Origin: Flavobacteriaceae bacterium
GTDB lineage: Bacteria > Bacteroidota > Bacteroidia > Flavobacteriales > Flavobacteriaceae
Assembly: GCA_018608735.1 (NCBI GenBank)
Contig: JABAYZ010000079.1
Span: 1-10,724 of the forward strand
Length of the DNA stretch: 10,724 bases
Reading direction: 5' to 3'
Part shown: positions 1 to 5,327 of the stretch, piece by piece
How the letters are laid out: each line of letters starts with the position of its first letter
Numbering within the stretch: the stretch's first letter is position 1
Translations under genes and position numbers: made by a program
Notes under the pieces: generated by a model
The model's input: the letters and a program-made list of their open reading frames with translations, nothing else
Told to the model about the DNA's origin: nothing
Databases searched by the model: none

Positions 1-767
1 CAAAAATTGCAATCTCAGGTCGTAAAATCTTATTTGTTGCGACAAAAAAACAAGCCAAAGACATCGTCTCTGAAAAAGCAGGGAACGTCAACATGCCATA
101 CATTACTGAAAGATGGCCTGGTGGAATGTTAACCAACTTTGTTACCATCCGTAAAGCTGTTAAAAAAATGGCTACTATTGATCGTATGAAAAAAGACGGT
201 ACGTTTCTTACGCTTTCTAAAAAGGAACGTTTACAAGTTGATCGTTTGAGAGCAAAATTAGAAAAGAATTTAGGTTCAATTTCTGATATGACGCGTCTTC
301 CTGGAGCGTTATTTGTAATTGACATCAAACGTGAGCACATCGCAATAAAAGAAGCACAAAAATTAAACATTCCAATCTTTGCAATGGTGGATACCAACTC
401 TGATCCTAGACAAGTGGACTATGTGATCCCTGCAAATGATGATGCTTCTAAGTCTATCGAAAAAATCCTTACAAATGTAACGGATGCTATCGCTGAAGGT
501 TTAGCAACACGAAAAGCTGAAAAGGATACTAAAGATGCTGAAAAAGCAGCTGAAGCTCCAAAAGAAGAAAAAACTGAAGCAAAAACTGAAGCAAAAGTTG
601 ACGCAGCAGCAGAAGCTAAGACTGAAGTAAAAGTAGAAGCGAAAACAACAGAAGCACCTAAAGCTAAAAAAGCAGCCGCTGCACCTAAAGCCGCAAAAGC
701 TAAAAAAGTAGCAAAGGCAGCAGCTGAAGCTCCTGCAGTAGAGGAAGTTGCTAAAGAAGAAGAATAA
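1..767 (+). CDS. rpsB: 30S ribosomal protein S2, 5'-truncated by the window edge
   Basis: S2 is a structural protein of the small ribosomal subunit, needed for late 30S assembly together with S1/S21. The reading frame is open from base 3 (KIAISGRKILFVATKKQAKD), well before the first ATG at 93, so the gene enters from the left; by comparison with E. coli S2 about 60 N-terminal residues are missing. Family hallmarks are SGRKILFVATKK, NMPYITERWPGGMLTNF (about 90-140) and FVIDIKREHIAIKEAQKLNIP followed by DTNSDP and YVIPANDDA. The S2 fold ends near base 510. The remaining roughly 85 residues are a low-complexity tail of Ala, Lys and Glu with some Thr, Val and Pro, ending EEVAKEEE and stop TAA at 765-767. 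Such charged tails are plausible rRNA-contacting or disordered extensions; the function is inferred only. tsf follows 87 bp downstream behind a hairpin. The family assignment is very secure. Confidence 0.97.
   Translation, partial: KIAISGRKILFVATKKQAKDIVSEKAGNVNMPYITERWPGGMLTNFVTIRKAVKKMATIDRMKKDGTFLTLSKKERLQVDRLRAKLEKNLGSISDMTRLPGALFVIDIKREHIAIKEAQKLNIPIFAMVDTNSDPRQVDYVIPANDDASKSIEKILTNVTDAIAEGLATRKAEKDTKDAEKAAEAPKEEKTEAKTEAKVDAAAEAKTEVKVEAKTTEAPKAKKAAAAPKAAKAKKVAKAAAEAPAVEEVAKEEE
510..764 (+). other. Ala/Lys/Glu-rich low-complexity C-terminal tail of S2
   Basis: About 85 codons after the S2 core encode almost only Ala, Lys and Glu, with Thr, Val and Pro interspersed. There are short imperfect repeats such as KTEAKTEAK and KAKKAAAAPKAAKAKK. 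The composition resembles histone H1-like, disordered, nucleic-acid-binding tails. The tail is in frame with no break, so it belongs to the protein rather than to a separate gene. Confidence 0.8.
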
Positions 768-796
768 CAAACTAATTATAAGTATTAAGTAATAAC

Positions 797-841
797 AAAG
801 TCGTTCAGGTCTTCTCACGGAAAATTTGAACGACTTTTTTT
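797..841 (+). terminator. Hairpin with T-run between rpsB and tsf (terminator or attenuator)
   Basis: A perfect 11-bp stem pairs AAAGTCGTTCA (797-807) with TGAACGACTTT (827-837). The loop is 19 nt and a run of seven T follows at 835-841. This is the form of an intrinsic terminator. It ends only 13 bases before the tsf start codon, so it could act as a partial terminator setting the S2 to EF-Ts ratio. The other possibility is complete termination with tsf having its own promoter, but no good TAnnTTTG element is visible in the spacer. Confidence 0.75.
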
Positions 842-854
842 AAACTATTAAATC

Positions 855-1820
855 ATGATAAAAATAACAGCTGCAGAAGTAAATAAATTAAGACAAGCTA
901 CTGGCGCAGGAATGATGGACTGCAAAAAAGCCTTGGTTGAAGCTGAAGGCGATTTTGATAAAGCAATTGACAACCTTCGTAAAAAAGGCCAAAAAGTAGC
1001 CGCCAATAGAGCCGATCGTGACTCTTCTGAAGGCGCTGCCGTTGCAAAAATTAATGCTGACACTACTGTAGGTGTTGCCATCGTTTTGGGATGTGAAACT
1101 GATTTTGTTGGAAAAAACGAAAACTTTTTAGCCCTAGCGAGTCAGTTTGGAGATATTGCTCTAAATCAAGATTCTAAAGAAGCCTTTTTAGCAGCTGACT
1201 TTGGAGGTATGACGGTTGCAGAAAAATTAATCGAACAAACTGGTGTGATTGGTGAAAAACTAGACATCACAGCGTTTGAAAAAATTGAAGCTGCTTATGT
1301 GGGCTCTTACGTTCATATTAATAAAATTGCTGCTGTTGTAGGTTTGTCTGCAAAAGTTGATAATGCAGATGTGTTGGTAAAAGACTTGGCAATGCAAGTT
1401 GCTTCTATGGGAGCTACAACTTTGTCTTACAAAGATTTTGACCCAGCATTCATTGCTTCTGAAACAGAAGCTAGAATCGCAGTGATTGAAAAAGATAATA
1501 TCGAGTTAGGACGTTTGGGAAAAACGCTCAAAAACATTCCTCAGTACATATCTATGGCTCAATTAACACCAGAAGTGTTGGCACAAGCTGAAGACGCTGC
1601 AAAGGCAGAATTGAAAGCCGAAGGAAAACCAGAACAAATTTGGGACAAAATTTTACCTGGTAAAATGGAACGTTTCATTTCTGACAACACGTCTTTAGAT
1701 CAAGAACAATGTTTATTAGATCAAAACTTTATCAAAGACGATAAGATAAGCGTTGCAAAATATGTTGAGAGCTTTGGTGATGTATCTATCACTGGTTTTA
1801 AACGTGTCTCTTTAGGATAA
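855..1820 (+). CDS. tsf: Translation elongation factor Ts
   Basis: EF-Ts is the cytosolic nucleotide exchange factor that releases GDP from EF-Tu. The 321-residue product has the N-terminal UBA-like module (ITAAEVNKLRQATGAGMMDCKKAL, then a DFDKAIDNLRKKG segment, residues 3-45). It also has the EF-Tu-contacting TDFVGKNENF motif at residues 82-91, where Asp83 and Phe84 correspond to the Asp/Phe pair that intrudes near the EF-Tu Mg site. The C-terminal part contains GKMERFISDN and LLDQNFIKDD, a segment typical of EF-Ts. It is longer than E. coli EF-Ts (283 residues), as I recall being normal for Flavobacteriia. The ATG at 855 is preceded by AAACTATTAAATC with no Shine-Dalgarno sequence. The gene lies 87 bp after rpsB behind a hairpin and is closed by a strong terminator, so it probably ends the rpsB transcription unit. 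Confidence 0.98.
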   Translation: MIKITAAEVNKLRQATGAGMMDCKKALVEAEGDFDKAIDNLRKKGQKVAANRADRDSSEGAAVAKINADTTVGVAIVLGCETDFVGKNENFLALASQFGDIALNQDSKEAFLAADFGGMTVAEKLIEQTGVIGEKLDITAFEKIEAAYVGSYVHINKIAAVVGLSAKVDNADVLVKDLAMQVASMGATTLSYKDFDPAFIASETEARIAVIEKDNIELGRLGKTLKNIPQYISMAQLTPEVLAQAEDAAKAELKAEGKPEQIWDKILPGKMERFISDNTSLDQEQCLLDQNFIKDDKISVAKYVESFGDVSITGFKRVSLG

Positions 1821-1845
1821 TAACACGACTATATATATTTTATTC

Positions 1846-1879
1846 AAATCCTGTTTGGCGTGCTAGACAGGATTTTTTT
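1846..1879 (+). terminator. Intrinsic terminator after tsf
   Basis: The stem AAATCCTGTTTGG (1846-1858) pairs with CTAGACAGGATTT (1863-1875). It has 13 pairs including two G-T wobbles, a 4-nt loop (CGTG), and seven T at 1873-1879. This is a canonical rho-independent terminator 26 bp after the tsf stop. No matching T-run exists on the minus strand, so it is unidirectional. Confidence 0.9.
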
Positions 1880-1880
1880 G

Positions 1881-2066
1881 TACTTCCGAGTAATAGGGCT
1901 CAAGGGGTTATTCGTTAGTTACGAAAAAATTTATGCATTTAGAAAGATGGCATATCATCTTTTTACCATGAAAGTTTGGTAGCACTTTCAAATTGTTGTC
2001 AATAAAAATGAAGATATTTTCTACTCTTACGCATCGCTTTCGGGACGGGCCCAATAAAAAGGTTTT
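1881..2066. other. Non-coding stretch with four short inverted repeats and a GC-rich patch
   Basis: No convincing gene lies between the tsf terminator and the end of the PhzF gene. Four short inverted repeats occur in succession: CGAGTAA/TTATTCG (1887-1893/1908-1914, one G-T), TTCGT/ACGAA (1911-1915/1921-1925), AAAGATG/CATCTTT (1943-1949/1956-1962) and TGAAAGT/ACTTTCA (1969-1975/1984-1990). A GC-rich patch follows at 2030-2052, with 17 of 23 bases G or C. The third repeat is followed by five T and could be a weak plus-strand terminator. No good terminator for the minus-strand pair was found here. The stretch may be a dispersed repeat or the remnant of an insertion; this is inference. Confidence 0.4.
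1943..1964 (+). terminator. Weak candidate terminator
   Basis: A 7-bp stem AAAGATG/CATCTTT with a 6-nt loop (GCATAT) is followed by TTTTT at 1960-1964. The stem is AT-rich, so it would be much weaker than the terminator at 1846-1879. It may be only part of the structured non-coding stretch. Confidence 0.25.
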
Positions 2067-2885
2067 TCATATTCTCAATTCCCCTTTTAAAACTATTTGA
2101 GCTTTACTTTTAATCGTTAATTGTTTGTCATTAATTAATTCAACTTCCATAAAGCCAGTTCTTTGGGAACATTGGTAAGAATTCATTTTATTTTTATTTA
2201 AACGTGTGCTCCAATATTTTGCAAGAAAAGTGTGAGTTGCTCCAGTTACGGGGTCTTCATTAGTACCACTCCAAGGCCAAAAGTATCTTGATTCAAAATC
2301 GAAATTTATTGTTTTAGAGCGAGCAGTCACTAATACGCCATTTATTGAATTATGTGAACGTTTTAATCTTTCAAAATCTGGAGATAGCTTTTTTAATACC
2401 TCCGAAGACTCTATCTCAAGAAGCAGGATGTTCGTTTCTCTGTTAAATGCACTATTCACTATAGTGTCTATCCCTAGTGCATTTATTAATGCTTCGGGAG
2501 CTTCTTTTGGTATAGTGTCATAGACAGGGAAGTCCATCTCAATTTCTTCTCCACAACTCCTAATTATCAAATCTAAATCCTGGATGTTTTTAAAGTGAAT
2601 TTTGTGCATTGAGGAATCTCTTTCAAACAAAACTTTAGAAGAGGCTAAGGTAGCGTGTCCGCAAAGAGGTATTTCCATAATCGGCGAAAAATATCTTATT
2701 GAATATGTGTTCAAATCGGAGATTTTAAAGATGAATGCCGTTTCAGAAAACCCCAATTCTTTAGCAATTGATAGCATTTGGTGGTCAGATAATTTTTCAT
2801 TCAAAACACAGACAGCTGCTGGATTTCCTGCGAAAGGTTTACCTGTAAAGGAATCCACGATATACGTTTCAATACTTTTTTTCAT
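2067..2885 (-). CDS. PhzF-family isomerase/epimerase-like protein
   Basis: The 272-residue product belongs to the PhzF/PhzC family, which has a duplicated diaminopimelate epimerase-like fold. Visible hallmarks are VDSFTGKPFAGNPAAV (residues 10-25) and SETAFI with Glu48, aligned with the catalytic Glu45 of Pseudomonas PhzF. Others are FSPIMEIPLCGHATLA (66-81) and NEDPVTGATH near 209-218, the conserved Asp-containing loop of the second half. In phenazine producers PhzF isomerises a dihydro-hydroxyanthranilate. Most homologues, including bacteroidete ones, have no known substrate, and there is no other phenazine gene here, so phenazine synthesis should not be inferred. It is probably a soluble cytosolic enzyme. 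The start ATG lies two bases after the stop of the upstream acetyltransferase gene (TAA-AC-ATG), implying one transcript and translational coupling. The length fits the family. The substrate remains unknown. Confidence 0.9.
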   Translation of the reverse strand: MKKSIETYIVDSFTGKPFAGNPAAVCVLNEKLSDHQMLSIAKELGFSETAFIFKISDLNTYSIRYFSPIMEIPLCGHATLASSKVLFERDSSMHKIHFKNIQDLDLIIRSCGEEIEMDFPVYDTIPKEAPEALINALGIDTIVNSAFNRETNILLLEIESSEVLKKLSPDFERLKRSHNSINGVLVTARSKTINFDFESRYFWPWSGTNEDPVTGATHTFLAKYWSTRLNKNKMNSYQCSQRTGFMEVELINDKQLTIKSKAQIVLKGELRI

Positions 2886-2887
2886 GT

Positions 2888-3409
2888 TTATACGTTTTCT
2901 TTTTTCAATTCATACCGATTGACCGTTTGAAGAAAATTTATCTGACCCGGTGTTGTCTCATAGGTTCTGACCAATTCAAACCCCAGCTTTTTCAAGACTT
3001 TATTCGGAGCTATATTTTTTGAATAGGGCTCACAAATCAATTTTTGGAGTTCAAGATTTTTAAAATAATACGGAACTGTCATTTTTAAAAAATAGAGTCC
3101 GAGTCCTTTTTTTCTTGTCGAGTTCTCCCAAAGGTGTAAATGCATGGTCGCTGTGTTTCCAAATTCTATATGATTAATATTTGAATGCCCTACAGCTTGT
3201 CCGTTTTGTAGCCAAATAATGTAATAAAAATCCTTTTCGTGATATGATTTAGTAAAATCAAATTCCAGTTTTTCAATCCATTCGTCTCTAGTTGGTAATT
3301 TACTTTTATCTGCTCCCATTCCTTTCAAAAATGAATCCTCTGCATTCACGAAGTAATCGACTATAATTCCGATCTCATCTCTCTTTAATTCTCTAACACT
3401 CAATTTCAT
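2888..3409 (-). CDS. GNAT-family N-acetyltransferase
   Basis: The 173-residue protein has the layout of a GCN5-related acetyltransferase, which transfers an acetyl group from acetyl-CoA to an amine. The N-terminal part (VRELKRDEIGIIVDYFVNAED) matches the usual first strand and helix. A central beta segment (YYIIWLQNGQAVGHSNINHI, about 62-81) is followed by MHLHLW. The acetyl-CoA pyrophosphate loop is R-K-K-G-L-G at residues 99-104, a fair match to Q/RxxGxG/A. The C-terminal NKVLKKLGFELVRTYE (about 136-151) is the family's motif B region. The substrate cannot be predicted; the closest general type is the RimJ/RimL-like or small-molecule group. It is the first gene of a two-gene minus-strand unit with the PhzF-family gene two bases downstream. 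The start ATG at 3409 follows an A-rich tract with no Shine-Dalgarno sequence. No clear minus-strand TAnnTTTG promoter was found upstream. Confidence 0.85.
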   Translation of the reverse strand: MKLSVRELKRDEIGIIVDYFVNAEDSFLKGMGADKSKLPTRDEWIEKLEFDFTKSYHEKDFYYIIWLQNGQAVGHSNINHIEFGNTATMHLHLWENSTRKKGLGLYFLKMTVPYYFKNLELQKLICEPYSKNIAPNKVLKKLGFELVRTYETTPGQINFLQTVNRYELKKENV

Positions 3410-3412
3410 TTT

Positions 3413-3442
3413 TTGATTTTTTAATGGTGTAGAATAGATTTG
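3413..3442 (+). promoter_or_regulatory. Candidate Bacteroidetes-type promoter (TTG-N19-TAnnTTTG)
   Basis: TTG at 3413-3415 is followed after 19 bases by TAGATTTG at 3435-3442. Both elements and the spacing fit the Flavobacterium consensus (-33 TTG, -7 TAnnTTTG). It points right, away from the GNAT gene, whose start codon is only 4 bases from the -33 box. The next start codon downstream is the 38-codon ORF at 3475. If the transcript also covers the GH16 gene, its leader would be about 240 nt. Confidence 0.5.
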
Positions 3443-3474
3443 GGATCCATTTAAGAATCTAAATTAAAGAAAAA

Positions 3475-3591
3475 ATGGTAAACGCCAAGTACAACTTTTT
3501 TTATTCCGTGATAAACGGGGAAAATAATTATAATCAAATGACGACGGTGGTTTGTAAATCTAATACTGTATTTGAACAATTTTTGGCATAA
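3475..3591 (+). CDS. Possible small ORF (38 aa) upstream of the GH16 gene
   Basis: ATG at 3475 opens a 38-codon frame, MVNAKYNFFY...VFEQFLA, ending at TAA 3589-3591. The start is preceded by AAATTAAAGAAAAA, the A-rich leader expected of a flavobacterial translation start, and lies 32 bases after the best promoter match in this intergenic region. The peptide is polar, with one Cys and no obvious signal peptide, transmembrane helix or metal motif. I do not recognise it. It could be a real small protein, a leader peptide for the GH16 gene, or a chance frame; 38 codons is short enough for chance in AT-rich DNA. Confidence 0.3.
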   Translation: MVNAKYNFFYSVINGENNYNQMTTVVCKSNTVFEQFLA

Positions 3592-3598
3592 ATTTCGA

Positions 3599-3630
3599 TT
3601 TGTATAGTTTTTGTATAGTTTTTGTATAGT
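3599..3630. repeat. Three tandem 11-bp repeats (TTTGTATAGTT)
   Basis: TTTGTATAGTT occurs at 3599-3609 and 3610-3620, and again without its last base at 3621-3630. The 11-bp period is close to one turn of B-DNA, so the copies would lie on one face of the helix. The array ends 60 bp before the GH16 start codon and about 30 bp before a weak -7-like sequence (TATTATTG, 3662-3669). That is a reasonable position for an activator-binding array. The regulator is unknown, and no regulator gene is in the window. Confidence 0.65.
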
Positions 3631-3661
3631 GCAAAGAAGACCTCCTTGTACTGAAACTCTA

Positions 3662-3669
3662 TATTATTG
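3662..3669 (+). promoter_or_regulatory. Weak -7-like element before the GH16 gene
   Basis: TATTATTG matches TAnnTTTG at five of six fixed positions. It ends 20 bases before the GH16 ATG, the same distance as the good promoters of pyrH and asnS. No TTG lies at the right -33 spacing (the nearest, 3646-3648, leaves only 13 bases). An activator-dependent promoter served by the 11-bp repeats would fit, but this is speculative. Confidence 0.25.
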
Positions 3670-3689
3670 TCGTTTTAAAATCTATACCA

Positions 3690-5258
3690 ATGAAAATTAA
3701 CTTTACTCAACTTTCTATTGTGTTTTTATTTACAACACAACTTTCTATAGCACAACAAATGCCTATCGATTTTTCTGATTCATCAGAAAATTTTTCCGCT
3801 TTTGACGGTAGTGGTTTTTCTTTTAATAACGATCCCGATGATTCTGGGAATTCTGTGGGACAATTTCATAATGATGGCACTGCTGCTTGGCAAGGGTTTA
3901 CACTTGGGTTATCAAGACCAATTGATTTAGATGTTCAAAAAACCATTTCGCTTTCATTCTACGGATTTGACTCTGACGCGCACACTATCGTTCTCAAATT
4001 AGAAAATGGCGTTAATGATGATGTTGAAGTGGTCCAAAACGTACCTACAGGCGGTGGATGGACCACAGGAATTACATTCGATTTTGCTAATGCTGTAATA
4101 TCAGGAGTTGGTACGTCAATAAATGCCAGCGGAACCTACGACCGTTTAACCATTTTTATTGATGGTGGTGCTACAATTCCAGGGACATATTTATTAGATA
4201 ATATTGACGACGGCTCAGAAGAAACAGATCCAAACGCATTAGATGTGATTTATGATTATTTAGTTTGGGAAGATAATTTTGATACTCCAGGGGTGGTGAA
4301 TCCAACAAATTGGCACCATCAAACTCAAGTTATTATACCCGGAGTGGGTTGGGCTAATGGAGAAGCACAGCACTACACCAATCGCCTGGACAATTCTTTT
4401 GTGGATACTACCGGGAACCTAAATATCGTTGCAAAAAGAGAAACTTGGACGGATCAAGGATTGACAAAAAACTATACCTCAGCACGACTGAACTCAAAAT
4501 TTGCGTTTACGTATGGCAGAGTTGAAGTCCGCGCAAAACTACCAAGTGATAACGGAACCTGGCCTGCCATTTGGACGCTTGGTAAAAATATTTATGAGCC
4601 GGGTGCTTTTTGGCATTCAAGTCATGGAACAACCAGTTGGCCAGCCTGTGGAGAAATAGACATTATGGAGCATGGTTTAGGAGCGTTAAATCATGTCTCA
4701 AGCGCACTACATACCCCTTCTAGTAGCGGTGGAACCATAAACACCTCAGGGATTGATATTTCGGACGTGAAGGCTAATTATCATCTGTATTCTATGAATT
4801 GGTCGCCAGATCAAATTACGTTTATGGTAGACAATGTTGGGTTTTATACCTATAATCCATCCGAAAAAAACGACAGTACATGGCCCTTTTATGAAGATCA
4901 ATTTATATTGCTGAACCTTGCAATGGGAGGGATTTCTGGAGCGATTGATCCCAACTTTACACAAGGTTCAATGATTGTCGATTATGTAAGAGTGTACCAA
5001 GAAACTCCTTTAGGTGTTAGGGATCTAAATTTAGACAGCACGCTCAGTGTGTACCCAAACCCTGCAACGGATACCATTCACATTTCAGCAAAAGTCGCGC
5101 TCAGCAGCTTAGCACTTTATGATGTGTACGGGAAACTAATTCTTAAAAAAGAAACAGACACCAATAAACTCGATGTGAGCCGTTTTAATTCAGGTATTTA
5201 TTTTCTAGAGGTGTCTTCAAACTCTCATAAAGTAGTGAAGAAAGTGATTGTGAATTAA
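3690..5258 (+). CDS. Secreted GH16 beta-glucanase (laminarinase-like) with T9SS sorting domain
   Basis: The 522-residue product is an endo-acting beta-glucanase, probably cleaving beta-1,3-glucan such as laminarin. A signal peptide covers residues 1-21 (hydrophobic core, likely cut in LSIA|QQ). Residues about 24-175 form a beta-rich domain resembling the carbohydrate-binding modules of marine flavobacterial laminarinases. The GH16 domain runs from LVWEDNF (191-197) to DYVRVYQ (431-437). It contains GEIDIMEH, with the catalytic set Glu322 (nucleophile), Asp324 and Glu327 (acid/base). The five-residue E-I-D-I-M-E form is that of laminarinases. The C-terminal region (about 450-522) has YPNP at 455-458, GKLILKK, and ends KKVIVN, a type A T9SS sorting domain. 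The enzyme is thus exported through the inner membrane by Sec and through the outer membrane by T9SS. No SusC/SusD or other glycosidase genes adjoin it. Exact substrate (laminarin versus mixed-linkage glucan) is inferred. Confidence 0.95.
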   Translation: MKINFTQLSIVFLFTTQLSIAQQMPIDFSDSSENFSAFDGSGFSFNNDPDDSGNSVGQFHNDGTAAWQGFTLGLSRPIDLDVQKTISLSFYGFDSDAHTIVLKLENGVNDDVEVVQNVPTGGGWTTGITFDFANAVISGVGTSINASGTYDRLTIFIDGGATIPGTYLLDNIDDGSEETDPNALDVIYDYLVWEDNFDTPGVVNPTNWHHQTQVIIPGVGWANGEAQHYTNRLDNSFVDTTGNLNIVAKRETWTDQGLTKNYTSARLNSKFAFTYGRVEVRAKLPSDNGTWPAIWTLGKNIYEPGAFWHSSHGTTSWPACGEIDIMEHGLGALNHVSSALHTPSSSGGTINTSGIDISDVKANYHLYSMNWSPDQITFMVDNVGFYTYNPSEKNDSTWPFYEDQFILLNLAMGGISGAIDPNFTQGSMIVDYVRVYQETPLGVRDLNLDSTLSVYPNPATDTIHISAKVALSSLALYDVYGKLILKKETDTNKLDVSRFNSGIYFLEVSSNSHKVVKKVIVN

Positions 5259-5281
5259 TCAGAATTCCAAAAAACTCCTTT

Positions 5282-5308
5282 TTGAATTTAAGATATTGCG
5301 TATATTTG
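5282..5308 (+). promoter_or_regulatory. Promoter of pyrH
   Basis: TATATTTG at 5301-5308 is a perfect TAnnTTTG -7 element. A TTG at 5282-5284 lies 16 bases upstream, slightly short of the usual spacing. The element ends 19 bases before the pyrH ATG, giving a leader of only about a dozen bases. The -33 TTG is also part of an imperfect inverted repeat (AATTC-C-AAAAA, 5263-5273, with TTTTTGAATT, 5279-5288). Confidence 0.7.
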
Positions 5309-5327
5309 TGCAACGAGCAACACAATT

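Noticed and set aside
501..818. Minus-strand ORF of 105 codons, rich in Phe, Cys and Ser
   Set aside because: It is the antisense of the Ala/Lys/Glu-rich S2 tail; its odd composition follows from reading those codons backwards.
821..828. AAAATTTG as a -7 promoter element for tsf
   Set aside because: It lacks the first T, has no TTG at a proper distance, and lies in the loop and stem of the terminator-like hairpin.
1931..1970. Short plus-strand ORF starting ATG-CAT-TTA
   Set aside because: It has only 12 codons, no promoter, and lies inside the hairpin-rich non-coding stretch.
2067..2885. Phenazine biosynthesis cluster
   Set aside because: Only a PhzF-family homologue is present; no other phz genes occur, and such lone homologues are common outside phenazine producers.
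2602..2922. Plus-strand ORF of 106 codons
   Set aside because: It lies wholly antisense to the PhzF gene and the end of the GNAT gene, whose protein motifs are clear on the minus strand.
3599..3630. Triple repeat as a CRISPR array
   Set aside because: The units are 11 bp and directly adjacent with no spacers, and no cas genes are present.
3690..5258. Polysaccharide utilisation locus
   Set aside because: The GH16 gene has no SusC, SusD, regulator or second glycosidase next to it; its neighbours are pyrH and the GNAT-PhzF pair.
5263..5288. Terminator between the GH16 gene and pyrH
   Set aside because: The inverted repeat is AT-only apart from one C-G pair, has a bulged C and no following T-run; it overlaps the pyrH -33 element instead.
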